The notes below the pieces were generated by a model that did not search any database, was not told the DNA's origin, and worked only from the letters and a program-made list of their open reading frames with translations. A DNA stretch of 6,201 bases. It comes from Candidatus Bipolaricaulota bacterium (GTDB lineage Bacteria > Bipolaricaulota > Bipolaricaulia > RBG-16-55-9 > DRXL01). The first letter of the stretch is position 1, and every line of letters begins with the position of its first letter. Below are positions 1-5,371 of the stretch, one piece after another. The stretch lies in the NCBI GenBank assembly GCA_025057405.1, contig JANWXV010000043.1, forward strand, positions 1 to 6,201. The letters run 5' to 3'. The position numbers and the translations under genes were made by a program.

Positions 1-65
1 TGCGCTCCTCCTTGAGCACGATTTTGGACAGAAACAGTAGGCGCTTCTGTAGAAGACTCAGACAT
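1..65 (-). CDS. Possible 5' end of an unrecognised gene (partial)
   Basis: An ATG at 65 on the minus strand opens a frame that stays open for 21 codons and leaves the window at position 1. It reads MSESSTEAPTVSVQNRAQGG and onward: polar, rich in Ser, Thr and Glu, with no recognisable domain. A good promoter lies just upstream (76-104). The start is uncertain. A strong Shine-Dalgarno-like AAGGAGG occurs on the minus strand at 13-7, so the true start could lie just beyond the left edge, with 1-65 then being a leader. No function can be assigned. Confidence 0.4.
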   Translation of the reverse strand, partial: MSESSTEAPTVSVQNRAQGGA

Positions 66-75
66 AGTAGAGATC

Positions 76-104
76 AGTATATCCTAGAAGATTGCTCGAT
101 GCAA
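76..104 (-). promoter_or_regulatory. Predicted sigma70-type promoter for the left-edge gene
   Basis: On the minus strand, TTGCAT (104-99) is followed after exactly 17 bp by TATACT (81-76). The -10 ends 10 nt before the ATG at 65, so a transcript would have a leader of only a few bases if that ATG is used, or about 70 nt if the start lies beyond the window. The -35 begins 4 bp past the pyrF stop codon, so this gene need not depend on pyrF transcription. Confidence 0.55.
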
Positions 105-107
105 AGA

Positions 108-926
108 TTACCGACGTGCCCGGTTGATCGCATCGCGCAGTCGCATTGCGCTCTCTCTCGCAGCTTGCGCAAAGTCTTCGCTCTGTGAGGCGAAGAGCAC
201 GCTGCGCGAGACATTGATAATAGCAAGCTCTCCGCGAGAATTCACGCTGTTCTTAACGGCTCTTTCTAAGTCGCCCGCTTGAGCGCCCACGCCGGGGACT
301 AAGAGGGGCATCTCCTCGCCCACAATCCGACGCACGACGGCTAACTCCTCGGGGGCCGTCGCGCCGACGACAACCCCGATATTTCCCTTGGTGTTCCACG
401 CGCGGGCCTTTTCGGCCAAGTGCTGGTAGAGCGACTTGCCGGCGCAGTCTAAATCTTGGATCTCGCGCGCGCCAGGGTTGGACGTGCGCACGAGCAGAAA
501 CACACACTTCTCTAAATATTCTAAAAACGGCGCGACGGAGTCGAAACCCATCAACGGGTTGACGGTTACAGCATCGAACTGATAGTGCTCAAAGAGCGCG
601 TGAGCATAAGCGCGCGCGGTGTTCTCGATATCTCCGCGCTTGGCGTCCCCGATGACGGGGATCTCTTTGGGGATCAGTTCACGCGTCTTATAAAGTATCT
701 CCAGCCCGATGGGGCCGAGCATCTCGTAGAACGCGAGATTGGGCTTGTACGCGCAAACAAGATCGGCCGTCGCGGCGATAATCGCGCGATTGAACTCCAA
801 GACGGCGTGCGGGCCGTAGCGCGCACGCAAGAACGGTGGGAGCTTGGCAAGCTCTGAATCCAGACCGATGCAGAGCCAGCTGTTGTTGCGACGCGCCGCT
901 TCATACAGCTTAGCAATAAAACTCAT
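108..926 (-). CDS. pyrF: Orotidine 5'-phosphate decarboxylase, type 2
   Basis: This 272-residue protein should catalyse the last step of de novo UMP synthesis, decarboxylating OMP to UMP in the cytoplasm. The TIM-barrel signature is clear. An early substrate-binding strand reads CIGLDSE (19-25). A conserved KPNLAFYE follows at 61-68. The catalytic cluster DAKRGDI (94-100) supplies the Asp-Lys-Asp residues (D94, K96, D99). Next come TVNPLMGFDS (121-130), RTSNPGA (147-153), VVGAT (186-190) and the phosphate-binding region VPGVGAQ (210-216) with NVSRS (238-242). Length and motifs fit the longer type-2 family found in mycobacteria, Thermus and others, not the roughly 230-residue E. coli type. No other pyr gene is in view. 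The ATG at 926 has no Shine-Dalgarno but sits 8 nt after a TATACT box, suggesting a leaderless mRNA. It is transcribed divergently from trkA. Confidence 0.96.
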   Translation of the reverse strand: MSFIAKLYEAARRNNSWLCIGLDSELAKLPPFLRARYGPHAVLEFNRAIIAATADLVCAYKPNLAFYEMLGPIGLEILYKTRELIPKEIPVIGDAKRGDIENTARAYAHALFEHYQFDAVTVNPLMGFDSVAPFLEYLEKCVFLLVRTSNPGAREIQDLDCAGKSLYQHLAEKARAWNTKGNIGVVVGATAPEELAVVRRIVGEEMPLLVPGVGAQAGDLERAVKNSVNSRGELAIINVSRSVLFASQSEDFAQAARESAMRLRDAINRARR

Positions 927-934
927 CTCGAAAT

Positions 935-963
935 AGTATAACTTGTAACTTTTCTCTTTTCAC
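935..963 (-). promoter_or_regulatory. Predicted pyrF promoter (leaderless type)
   Basis: On the minus strand, GTGAAA (963-958) and TATACT (940-935) are separated by 17 bp. The -10 ends 8 nt before the pyrF ATG at 926, so transcription would begin at or within a base or two of the start codon. Its -35 lies inside the spacer of the divergent trkA promoter, so the two probably cannot be occupied at once. Confidence 0.6.
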
Positions 964-971
964 TTTAAACT
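943..971 (+). promoter_or_regulatory. Predicted trkA promoter (leaderless type)
   Basis: TTGTAA (943-948) and TAAACT (966-971) are separated by 17 bp, and the -10 ends 7 nt before the trkA ATG at 979. The expected start of transcription is therefore the ATG itself. The 7 nt between are pyrimidines only (TTCTCTT) and contain no Shine-Dalgarno. The element overlaps the divergent pyrF promoter. Confidence 0.6.
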
Positions 972-978
972 TTCTCTT

Positions 979-2289
979 ATGCGTGTCATCGTCATCGGCG
1001 CGGGCGAGGTCGGCTGGAGCACCGCTCAGGCGCTCCAAGCCGACCACGACGTCGTGCTCATCGAGAAAAACCCCGAACGCTTTGAGAGCCTGCAACACCT
1101 AGACGTGCTCGCCCTCTGCGGCAACGGCGCTAGTTTAAAAACCCTCAAAGAAGCCGGCGCCGAGACCGCCGAGATCGCCATCGCGTGCACCGATATAGAC
1201 GAAGTCAATATCGTCGCCTGCGCCGCGGCCAAACAACTGGGCACCAAACTCACCATCGCTCGCGTCCAAGACGCTGAATATCTTCAGACGTGGAAGCGCG
1301 GTTACTTAGGCGTAGATGAGATGGTCTGCAGCGAACTGATCACCGCCCAAGCAATCGCCCGGTTGATGGGCCTGCGGGAGATCCGCGCCTCCGAAGAGTT
1401 CGCCGATGGGAAAATCTTAATGACCGAGACGATCATCGAAGAGAACGCTCCCATCGTGGGCCTCAAGCTCAAAGACGCCGCTATTCCCCCGCAGTGCAAC
1501 GTCGCCAGCATCCTGCGCCAAGGACAAGTGATCATCCCCCGCGGTGAGGACATCCTGCAACCCAACGACCGCCTGGTGCTCATCGGCACGCCTGTCGCCG
1601 TCGGCGAGTTCAACCGGCGCTTGAGCCTCCACCCCGTCGCTCAAGAGATCTTAATCGTAGGCGGAGGCCGGATCGGCTTCCGGCTGGCGCAGCTCTTGCA
1701 ACCCCAAGGCGTCCACCCCAAGATCATCGAGATCAACGAAGAACGCAGCCGCTGGCTCGCCGAGAACCTCCCCCAGAGCATCGTCTTCCACGGCGATGGC
1801 ACCGATCTGGATTTCCTCGAACAAGAAGGCCTGGGCAAGGCCGAGATCGCCGCCAGCGTGATGGGCATAGACGAGAAGAATCTCTTATGCGGGCTGCTGC
1901 TCAAACGCTTAGGAGTCGCCAAGGTGATCGCGCGCGTCGAAGATCCGGATTTTGTGACGATCTTCGAGCGCGTCGGCATTGACATTGCCGTCCACCCGCG
2001 TCGTCTGATCGCCGACGAGATCATCAGTTTCACGCGCGGGCGCGTCGAGAAGGCGCTTTTCTTAGAAGAGAACCGCGCCGAAGTCTTGGAGATCGAAGTC
2101 TCGCCAAAAAGCCCGTTGTTAGGTGTGAAGCTGGCGCAGGCGCAATTGCCCGCGGGGCTTCTGGTGGGCGCTATCGTGCGCGGAGAACGAGTGATCATCC
2201 CGCGCGGCAGCGATGCCCTGCGCCCCAAAGATCGCGTCATTCTGTTCAGCACCCCCGAAGCCGCCCGCGAGATCGAACGACTCCTATGA
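979..2289 (+). CDS. trkA: Trk potassium uptake system, NAD-binding regulatory subunit
   Basis: TrkA is the cytoplasmic, nucleotide-binding gating ring of the Trk potassium transporter. At 436 residues the protein has the usual bacterial two-repeat layout: RCK_N, RCK_C, RCK_N, RCK_C. The first Rossmann fold has GAGEVG (7-12) with an acidic residue at the end of strand 2 (E29, in LIEKN). The second has GGGRIG (228-233) with E251 in IIEIN. Each is followed by a TrkA-C type domain ending in a similar stretch: VIIPRGEDILQPNDRLVLIG in the first half and VIIPRGSDALRPKDRVILFS in the second. Both halves look intact, so ligand binding is expected in both. The gene overlaps trkH by 4 bp (ATGA), so the two are probably translationally coupled. 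There is no Shine-Dalgarno; the start is set by the -10 box 7 nt upstream and by the Rossmann strand beginning at residue 2. Confidence 0.96.
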   Translation: MRVIVIGAGEVGWSTAQALQADHDVVLIEKNPERFESLQHLDVLALCGNGASLKTLKEAGAETAEIAIACTDIDEVNIVACAAAKQLGTKLTIARVQDAEYLQTWKRGYLGVDEMVCSELITAQAIARLMGLREIRASEEFADGKILMTETIIEENAPIVGLKLKDAAIPPQCNVASILRQGQVIIPRGEDILQPNDRLVLIGTPVAVGEFNRRLSLHPVAQEILIVGGGRIGFRLAQLLQPQGVHPKIIEINEERSRWLAENLPQSIVFHGDGTDLDFLEQEGLGKAEIAASVMGIDEKNLLCGLLLKRLGVAKVIARVEDPDFVTIFERVGIDIAVHPRRLIADEIISFTRGRVEKALFLEENRAEVLEIEVSPKSPLLGVKLAQAQLPAGLLVGAIVRGERVIIPRGSDALRPKDRVILFSTPEAAREIERLL

Positions 2290-3749
2290 TACGACGCTGG
2301 GACCTCTCCGTAGACCTGCGCGCGGCGCTCTACGTCGTGGGAACGCTCATCAAATGGCTCAGCTTGACGTTTCTCTTGCCGGTGCTCTACGCGCTGATCG
2401 TCCGTGAGGATCTCTTTCCCTACGTTCTCCCCGGGCTGATCGCCCTCGGAGGCGGCTGGCTCTTAGAACGCGCGACCAAGACCGAACAAGATATTCGCTG
2501 GCGCGAGGGCTTTTTGGTAGTCGCGCTCGTCTGGCTCTTGGTAGCGGGGTTGGGAGCGCTGCCGTTTGTGCTCTGGGGCGCGCTCTCGCCCCTGGATGCT
2601 TACTTTGAATCCATGAGCGGGTTCACCACCACGGGCGCCACGGTGATCGCCCACGTCGAAGAGTTACCCCGGTCGCTCTTACTCTGGCGGGCCTTCACCC
2701 AATGGCTGGGGGGCATGGGGATTATCGTCTTGGCCGTGGCGATCTTGTCTAAGCTCGGCGTCGGTGGCACACAACTGATGGATGCTGAAGCTCCCGGCCC
2801 GACCCTCGAACGCCTGACGCCCCGCATCCGCGAGACGGCACGCCTGCTCTGGGGCGTTTACGTCGGCCTGACGGGGTTGAATATTCTCCTGCTCATGGGC
2901 AGTGGACTCTCGTGGTTCGACGCAACGGCTCACGCGTTTACGACGATCTCCACCGGGGGCTTCTCCACGCGCGATGCCGGATTTACAGCCCTCCCCCCTT
3001 TGGCCCAAGGGGTCACGATGCTCTTTATGATAATCGGCGGGCTGAACTTCGCCCTGATCTACCGGGCGCTCCTGCGGCGTCAGAGCGCTGCTCTTCTTCA
3101 CGAGACCGAGACGCGCTTTTATTTGGGGCTGCTTCTGGGAGCGACGCTTGTGCTCTGGGTGCACCTGGGCTTGGGATGGGAGAATCTTCGCCATAGCGCC
3201 TTTCAAGCGATCAGCATCATGACGACGACGGGCTACGCCAGCACCGACTTTGATCGCTGGGCTCCCTTGGGCAAGATGGTGCTCTTGCTCCTGATGTTTC
3301 TGGGGGGCTGTTCGGGCAGCACGGCGGGGTCTATCAAAGTGATTCGCACCTGGTTGGTCTTGCGCTTCATCGGGCGTGAGACCCAGAGAGTCATTCATCC
3401 GCGCGTGGTGCGGCCGATCCGCGTGAGCGGCCGCGTGATCAGCGAGGAGACCGTGCGCGCTGTAGCCGTCTTCTCTATCTTTTATATCACGATCTTCGCG
3501 CTGGGGAGCTTGATCTTGCTGATGGACGTCGCCCGACGCGGCTTCGATCTGAGCATCTTAGAAGCAGCCAGCGCCGTCGCCGCGACGTTGGGTAACGTCG
3601 GCCCCGGTTTTGGGATGGTCGGCCCCATGAGCACCTACGCCGATCTGCCCACCGTGTCTAAAGCGCTCTTGATCTTTCTGATGTGGGTCGGGCGCTTGGA
3701 GATCTTCCCCGTGATCGTTCTGTTTGCGCGCGGCTATTGGAAGGGCTGA
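2286..3749 (+). CDS. trkH: Trk potassium uptake system, membrane channel subunit
   Basis: This is the potassium-conducting membrane subunit that pairs with TrkA; at 487 residues it matches the family's usual length of about 480-490. It has the four-repeat M1-P-M2 layout with hydrophobic segments throughout. The four pore loops are visible: FTTTGATV (113-120), FTTISTGGFST (218-228), IMTTTGYAST (311-320) and TLGNVGPGFG (434-443). The stretch GGCSGSTAGSIKVIRT (340-355) matches the third-repeat M2 region that forms the gating loop. The C-terminal MWVGRLEIFPV (466-476) carries R470, the probable equivalent of the conserved Arg in the fourth M2 helix. Repeats 2 to 4 each keep the filter glycine, so the channel should be functional. 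It starts inside the trkA stop (ATGA), with no clear Shine-Dalgarno, and ends 2 bp before trmY. Confidence 0.96.
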   Translation: MIRRWDLSVDLRAALYVVGTLIKWLSLTFLLPVLYALIVREDLFPYVLPGLIALGGGWLLERATKTEQDIRWREGFLVVALVWLLVAGLGALPFVLWGALSPLDAYFESMSGFTTTGATVIAHVEELPRSLLLWRAFTQWLGGMGIIVLAVAILSKLGVGGTQLMDAEAPGPTLERLTPRIRETARLLWGVYVGLTGLNILLLMGSGLSWFDATAHAFTTISTGGFSTRDAGFTALPPLAQGVTMLFMIIGGLNFALIYRALLRRQSAALLHETETRFYLGLLLGATLVLWVHLGLGWENLRHSAFQAISIMTTTGYASTDFDRWAPLGKMVLLLLMFLGGCSGSTAGSIKVIRTWLVLRFIGRETQRVIHPRVVRPIRVSGRVISEETVRAVAVFSIFYITIFALGSLILLMDVARRGFDLSILEAASAVAATLGNVGPGFGMVGPMSTYADLPTVSKALLIFLMWVGRLEIFPVIVLFARGYWKG

Positions 3750-3751
3750 CC

Positions 3752-4345
3752 ATGCGCTCGTTTATTGTTCTGGGCCATCGTGCCGCGCTGACGCCCGATT
3801 TCTCGCTCAACGATCTCCCCGGCAGCGCCGGAAGATTAGATATTCTCTGTCGCTGTGTCACGGCAGCGTTCTGTCTGTCGCACGGGATTCGCCGCGACGT
3901 GACGGTCTATCTCGTCTTGCAAAATCAGCTAGTTATTCGCTTGGAAGGAGCACGCTTGAAGCATCTCAACCCCGATGAGCGCTCGACCGGGGCGCTCTTG
4001 CAAAAAGCGCTCAAGGCTCATCAAGAGCACCCAGAGAGCGAGATCGAGAGCACGCCGGGGATCTTCATCTCTCGGGGGACTCTCTCTGACGTGCTCGCGC
4101 GCGTGAGAGAAAGAGTCTATGTGCTGCACGAAGCGGGGCGTCCCATCAACGGGATCGTCTTCCCCCAAGACGTTGCGTTCGTGCTCAGCGATCATCTCGA
4201 CTTTCAGCCCGACGAAGAAGCGCTCTTCAAAGACGATGCTCGTCTCAGTCTTGGCCCGCTCTCCCTCCACGCCGATCACTGCGTGGCTATCGTTCATAAT
4301 CACTTGGACAGAGCGCAATTTGCAAATCGGACTCTTTTAGTCTAG
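3752..4345 (+). CDS. trmY: TrmY-family (UPF0217) tRNA pseudouridine-54 N1-methyltransferase
   Basis: This 197-residue protein belongs to the SPOUT family of SAM-dependent RNA methyltransferases (COG1901). In archaea TrmY converts pseudouridine-54 of tRNA to N1-methylpseudouridine. The family N-terminus is unmistakable: FIVLGHRA (4-11), FSLNDLPGSAGRLDILCRC (17-35), SHGIRRDV (43-50) and LNPDERSTGALL (72-83). The C-terminal SAM-binding trefoil-knot region has FVLSDHLDF (143-151) and LSLGPLSLHADHCVAIVHN (165-183). Family membership is seen directly; the substrate in this organism is inferred, because bacteria normally carry m5U rather than pseudouridine at position 54. An in-frame ATG at 3683 lies inside trkH and is not used here: MRSFIVLGHR fits the family N-terminus, and a GGAAGGG stretch (3739-3745) provides a plausible ribosome site 6 nt upstream. 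The gene follows trkH by 2 bp, so it is probably cotranscribed with trkAH. Confidence 0.87.
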   Translation: MRSFIVLGHRAALTPDFSLNDLPGSAGRLDILCRCVTAAFCLSHGIRRDVTVYLVLQNQLVIRLEGARLKHLNPDERSTGALLQKALKAHQEHPESEIESTPGIFISRGTLSDVLARVRERVYVLHEAGRPINGIVFPQDVAFVLSDHLDFQPDEEALFKDDARLSLGPLSLHADHCVAIVHNHLDRAQFANRTLLV

Positions 4346-4348
4346 TAT
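4320..4348 (+). promoter_or_regulatory. Predicted thioesterase promoter (leaderless type)
   Basis: TTGCAA (4320-4325) and TAGTAT (4343-4348) are separated by 17 bp; the -10 ends 7 nt before the ATG at 4356. The -35 and spacer lie in the last codons of trmY, and the trmY TAG stop forms the first three bases of the -10 box. This suggests that the thioesterase and the next gene can be expressed independently of the trk unit. Confidence 0.6.
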
Positions 4349-4355
4349 TAAACTT

Positions 4356-4838
4356 ATGGAGACGTTGGTAGGCAAGTTGGTGCGGGAGTCGTTTGTCGAA
4401 GTGGTGCAGATCGTCCGTCCTGAAGATGCTAATCCCTTGGGGATTGCCTTCGGCGGCAAGGTCGTCCAATGGATGGACACCGCCGCGGCCATCGCCGCGA
4501 CGCGCCATGCCCGCAAGCCCGTCGTCACCGCTTCTATTGATAGTCTGAGCTTTCTCTCCCCCATCAAGATCGGGGATTTTGTGGTCATCCGCGCTCAAGT
4601 CAACTATACGGGTCGCACCTCGATGGAGGTCGGCGTGACGATAGACTCCGAAAACCCGATCACTGGCGAACGCAAGCGCACCACCAGCGGCTACTTGACG
4701 TTTGTGGCCCTCGATGCGCACGGGCATCCCACCCCCGTGCCCCCGGTCATCCCCGAAACCCCCGAAGAGAAGCGCCTCTACAGCGAGGCCCAGCGACGCC
4801 GCGCCGAAAAGCTCAAGCATCGCTTTGATAGTCTTTAA
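4356..4838 (+). CDS. Acyl-CoA thioesterase, YciA/ACOT7 (BACH) hotdog family
   Basis: This 160-residue cytoplasmic enzyme should hydrolyse acyl-CoA thioesters to free acid and CoA. The single hotdog domain carries the hallmark motif DANPLGIAFGGKVVQWMD (24-41), where N26 and D41 correspond to the Asn/Asp active-site residues of this family. Further conserved stretches are VVTASIDSLSFLSPIKIGD (56-74), VNYTGRTSMEVGV (82-94) and SGYLTFVALD (110-119). The charged tail (about 133-160, rich in Glu, Arg and Lys) is typical of hexameric members. Chain-length preference cannot be read from the sequence. The gene has its own predicted promoter, no Shine-Dalgarno, and ends 2 bp before the SerK-like gene. 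The name yciA is not used because orthology is unproven. Confidence 0.93.
   Translation: METLVGKLVRESFVEVVQIVRPEDANPLGIAFGGKVVQWMDTAAAIAATRHARKPVVTASIDSLSFLSPIKIGDFVVIRAQVNYTGRTSMEVGVTIDSENPITGERKRTTSGYLTFVALDAHGHPTPVPPVIPETPEEKRLYSEAQRRRAEKLKHRFDSL
4829..4834 (+). promoter_or_regulatory. Possible -10 box for the SerK-like gene
   Basis: TAGTCT lies 6 nt before the ATG at 4841, the same placement as the other leaderless-type starts here. No TTG-like -35 is visible at 16-18 bp, so this is weaker and may be coincidental; cotranscription with the thioesterase is equally likely. Confidence 0.3.
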
Positions 4839-4840
4839 TT

Positions 4841-5254
4841 ATGCGCTGCCCCCATTGCCCCGCTGGCGAGATTCGTGAAGTGCCTCTTCAGGAGCTGCTC
4901 TGTCACGAGGAGATCGAGCCGGCTCGCCTGTACGAATTGCTCAAACACGTACAGACCAATAACGAAGCAGCCGTCGAGCCGATCCTGGTAGATCAACGCA
5001 CCAAGGTCATCCTCGACGGCCATCATCGGTATCATCTGTTCCAATATTTGGGCCGGGAGAAGATCCCATGCTGTTTGATAGACTATCAAGCCGACTGGGT
5101 CGAGGTGCGCCCCCGACGCCCAGAGTTTGTCGTCACCAAAGCCGAAGTGATCCGCCGCGCCCTCACCGGCGATCTCTATCCCCCTAAGACGACCAAGCAC
5201 ATCGTGCACCAGCCTCCGTGCGAACGCTGCGGTGCGACTGCTGAGGGTTCGTAG
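4841..5254 (+). CDS. Small ParB/Srx-fold protein resembling archaeal serine kinase SerK
   Basis: The 137-residue protein has the ParB/sulfiredoxin-like nucleotide-binding core: PILVDQRTKVILDGHHRYHLFQYLG spans 47-71, with the motif DGHHR at 59-63. Downstream are CLIDYQADWVEV (78-89) and GDLYPPKTTKHIVH (110-123). From memory, both the DGHHR block and a C-terminal YSPKTTRHV block occur in Thermococcus kodakarensis SerK, an ADP-dependent free-serine kinase. E23, in the CHEE stretch, sits where the catalytic Glu of SerK would align. Unlike SerK (about 240 residues), this protein lacks the long middle insertion, so activity is an inference; nucleotide binding or a regulatory role is also possible. 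It has CPHC at 3-6 and CERC at 127-130, possibly one zinc site joining the termini. The gene starts 2 bp after the thioesterase, and its TAG stop lies within the first GTAGGGGC repeat. Confidence 0.75.
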   Translation: MRCPHCPAGEIREVPLQELLCHEEIEPARLYELLKHVQTNNEAAVEPILVDQRTKVILDGHHRYHLFQYLGREKIPCCLIDYQADWVEVRPRRPEFVVTKAEVIRRALTGDLYPPKTTKHIVHQPPCERCGATAEGS

Positions 5255-5272
5255 GGGCATAATGATAAATTA

Positions 5273-5306
5273 AATGTAGGGGCGTGATTAATCACGCCCC
5301 TACATT
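5273..5306. repeat. Perfect 34-bp palindrome
   Basis: Two 17-nt arms (AATGTAGGGGCGTGATT and its exact reverse complement) meet with no gap. As RNA or extruded DNA this gives a 15-bp stem with a 4-nt loop. There is no T-run after either arm, so it is not a canonical intrinsic terminator, though it could still stabilise 3' ends or slow polymerase between the SerK-like gene and pcm. Confidence 0.9.
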
Positions 5307-5323
5307 CACGCCACATTCACGCC
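5302..5323 (+). repeat. Tandem direct repeat, 11 bp x 2
   Basis: ACATTCACGCC occurs twice head-to-tail (5302-5312 and 5313-5323). It overlaps the right end of the palindrome and looks like a duplication or partial rearrangement of its GCCCCTACATT arm. Confidence 0.85.
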
Positions 5324-5336
5324 CCTAGATCACGGT

Positions 5337-5365
5337 TTGCTTTCTCTCCCCAGGCGCGCTAGAAT
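5337..5365 (+). promoter_or_regulatory. Predicted pcm promoter (leaderless type)
   Basis: TTGCTT (5337-5342) and TAGAAT (5360-5365) are separated by 17 bp. The -10 ends 6 nt before the pcm ATG at 5372, and the intervening bases (TTTTGT) contain no Shine-Dalgarno. The -35 starts 3 bp after the repeat cluster ends. Confidence 0.65.
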
Positions 5366-5371
5366 TTTTGT

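Larger units (their letters stand above)
5251..5334. repeat. GTAGGGGC/GCCCCTA palindromic repeat cluster
   Basis: This short stretch holds two GTAGGGGC units (5251-5258, 5276-5283) and two inverted GCCCCTA partners (5296-5302, 5321-5327), as well as ATCACG at 5291-5296 and 5329-5334. The outer pair (TAGGGGC 5252-5258, GCCCCTA 5321-5327) could act as terminal inverted repeats of a small nonautonomous element. Palindromes of GTAGGGGCG type are, from general knowledge, dispersed in many bacterial genomes as REP- or MITE-like sequences. No transposase is in the window. The cluster supplies the stop codon of the SerK-like gene and ends next to the pcm -35 box. Confidence 0.65.

Noticed and set aside
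1641..2252. Long open frame (203 codons) on the minus strand opposite trkA
   Set aside because: The Ser/Arg-rich translation with no motif is typical of an antisense frame over a GC-rich gene; trkA covers it completely.
979..2289. Very frequent GATC in trkA and neighbours
   Set aside because: It is explained by the favoured ATC isoleucine codon following codons that end in G (GAG, GTG, AAG, CTG), not by a site under selection; only one HIP1-like GCGATCGC was noticed (in pcm).
2679..3398. Long open frame (239 codons) on the minus strand opposite trkH
   Set aside because: It is a shadow of the strongly conserved trkH, is low in hydrophobic core residues and rich in Gln, Arg and Glu, and shows no recognisable motif.
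3683..3751. Upstream in-frame ATG that would extend TrmY by 23 residues
   Set aside because: It lies inside trkH, and the added residues are not part of the family; MRSFIVLGHR at 3752 matches the usual TrmY N-terminus and has a plausible ribosome site.
5273..5306. Palindrome as an intrinsic terminator
   Set aside because: The stem is strong, but neither side is followed by a run of T, so a rho-independent terminator cannot be claimed.
5251..5334. Repeat cluster as a CRISPR array
   Set aside because: The units are short, in both orientations and partly overlapping, with no regular spacers and no cas genes.
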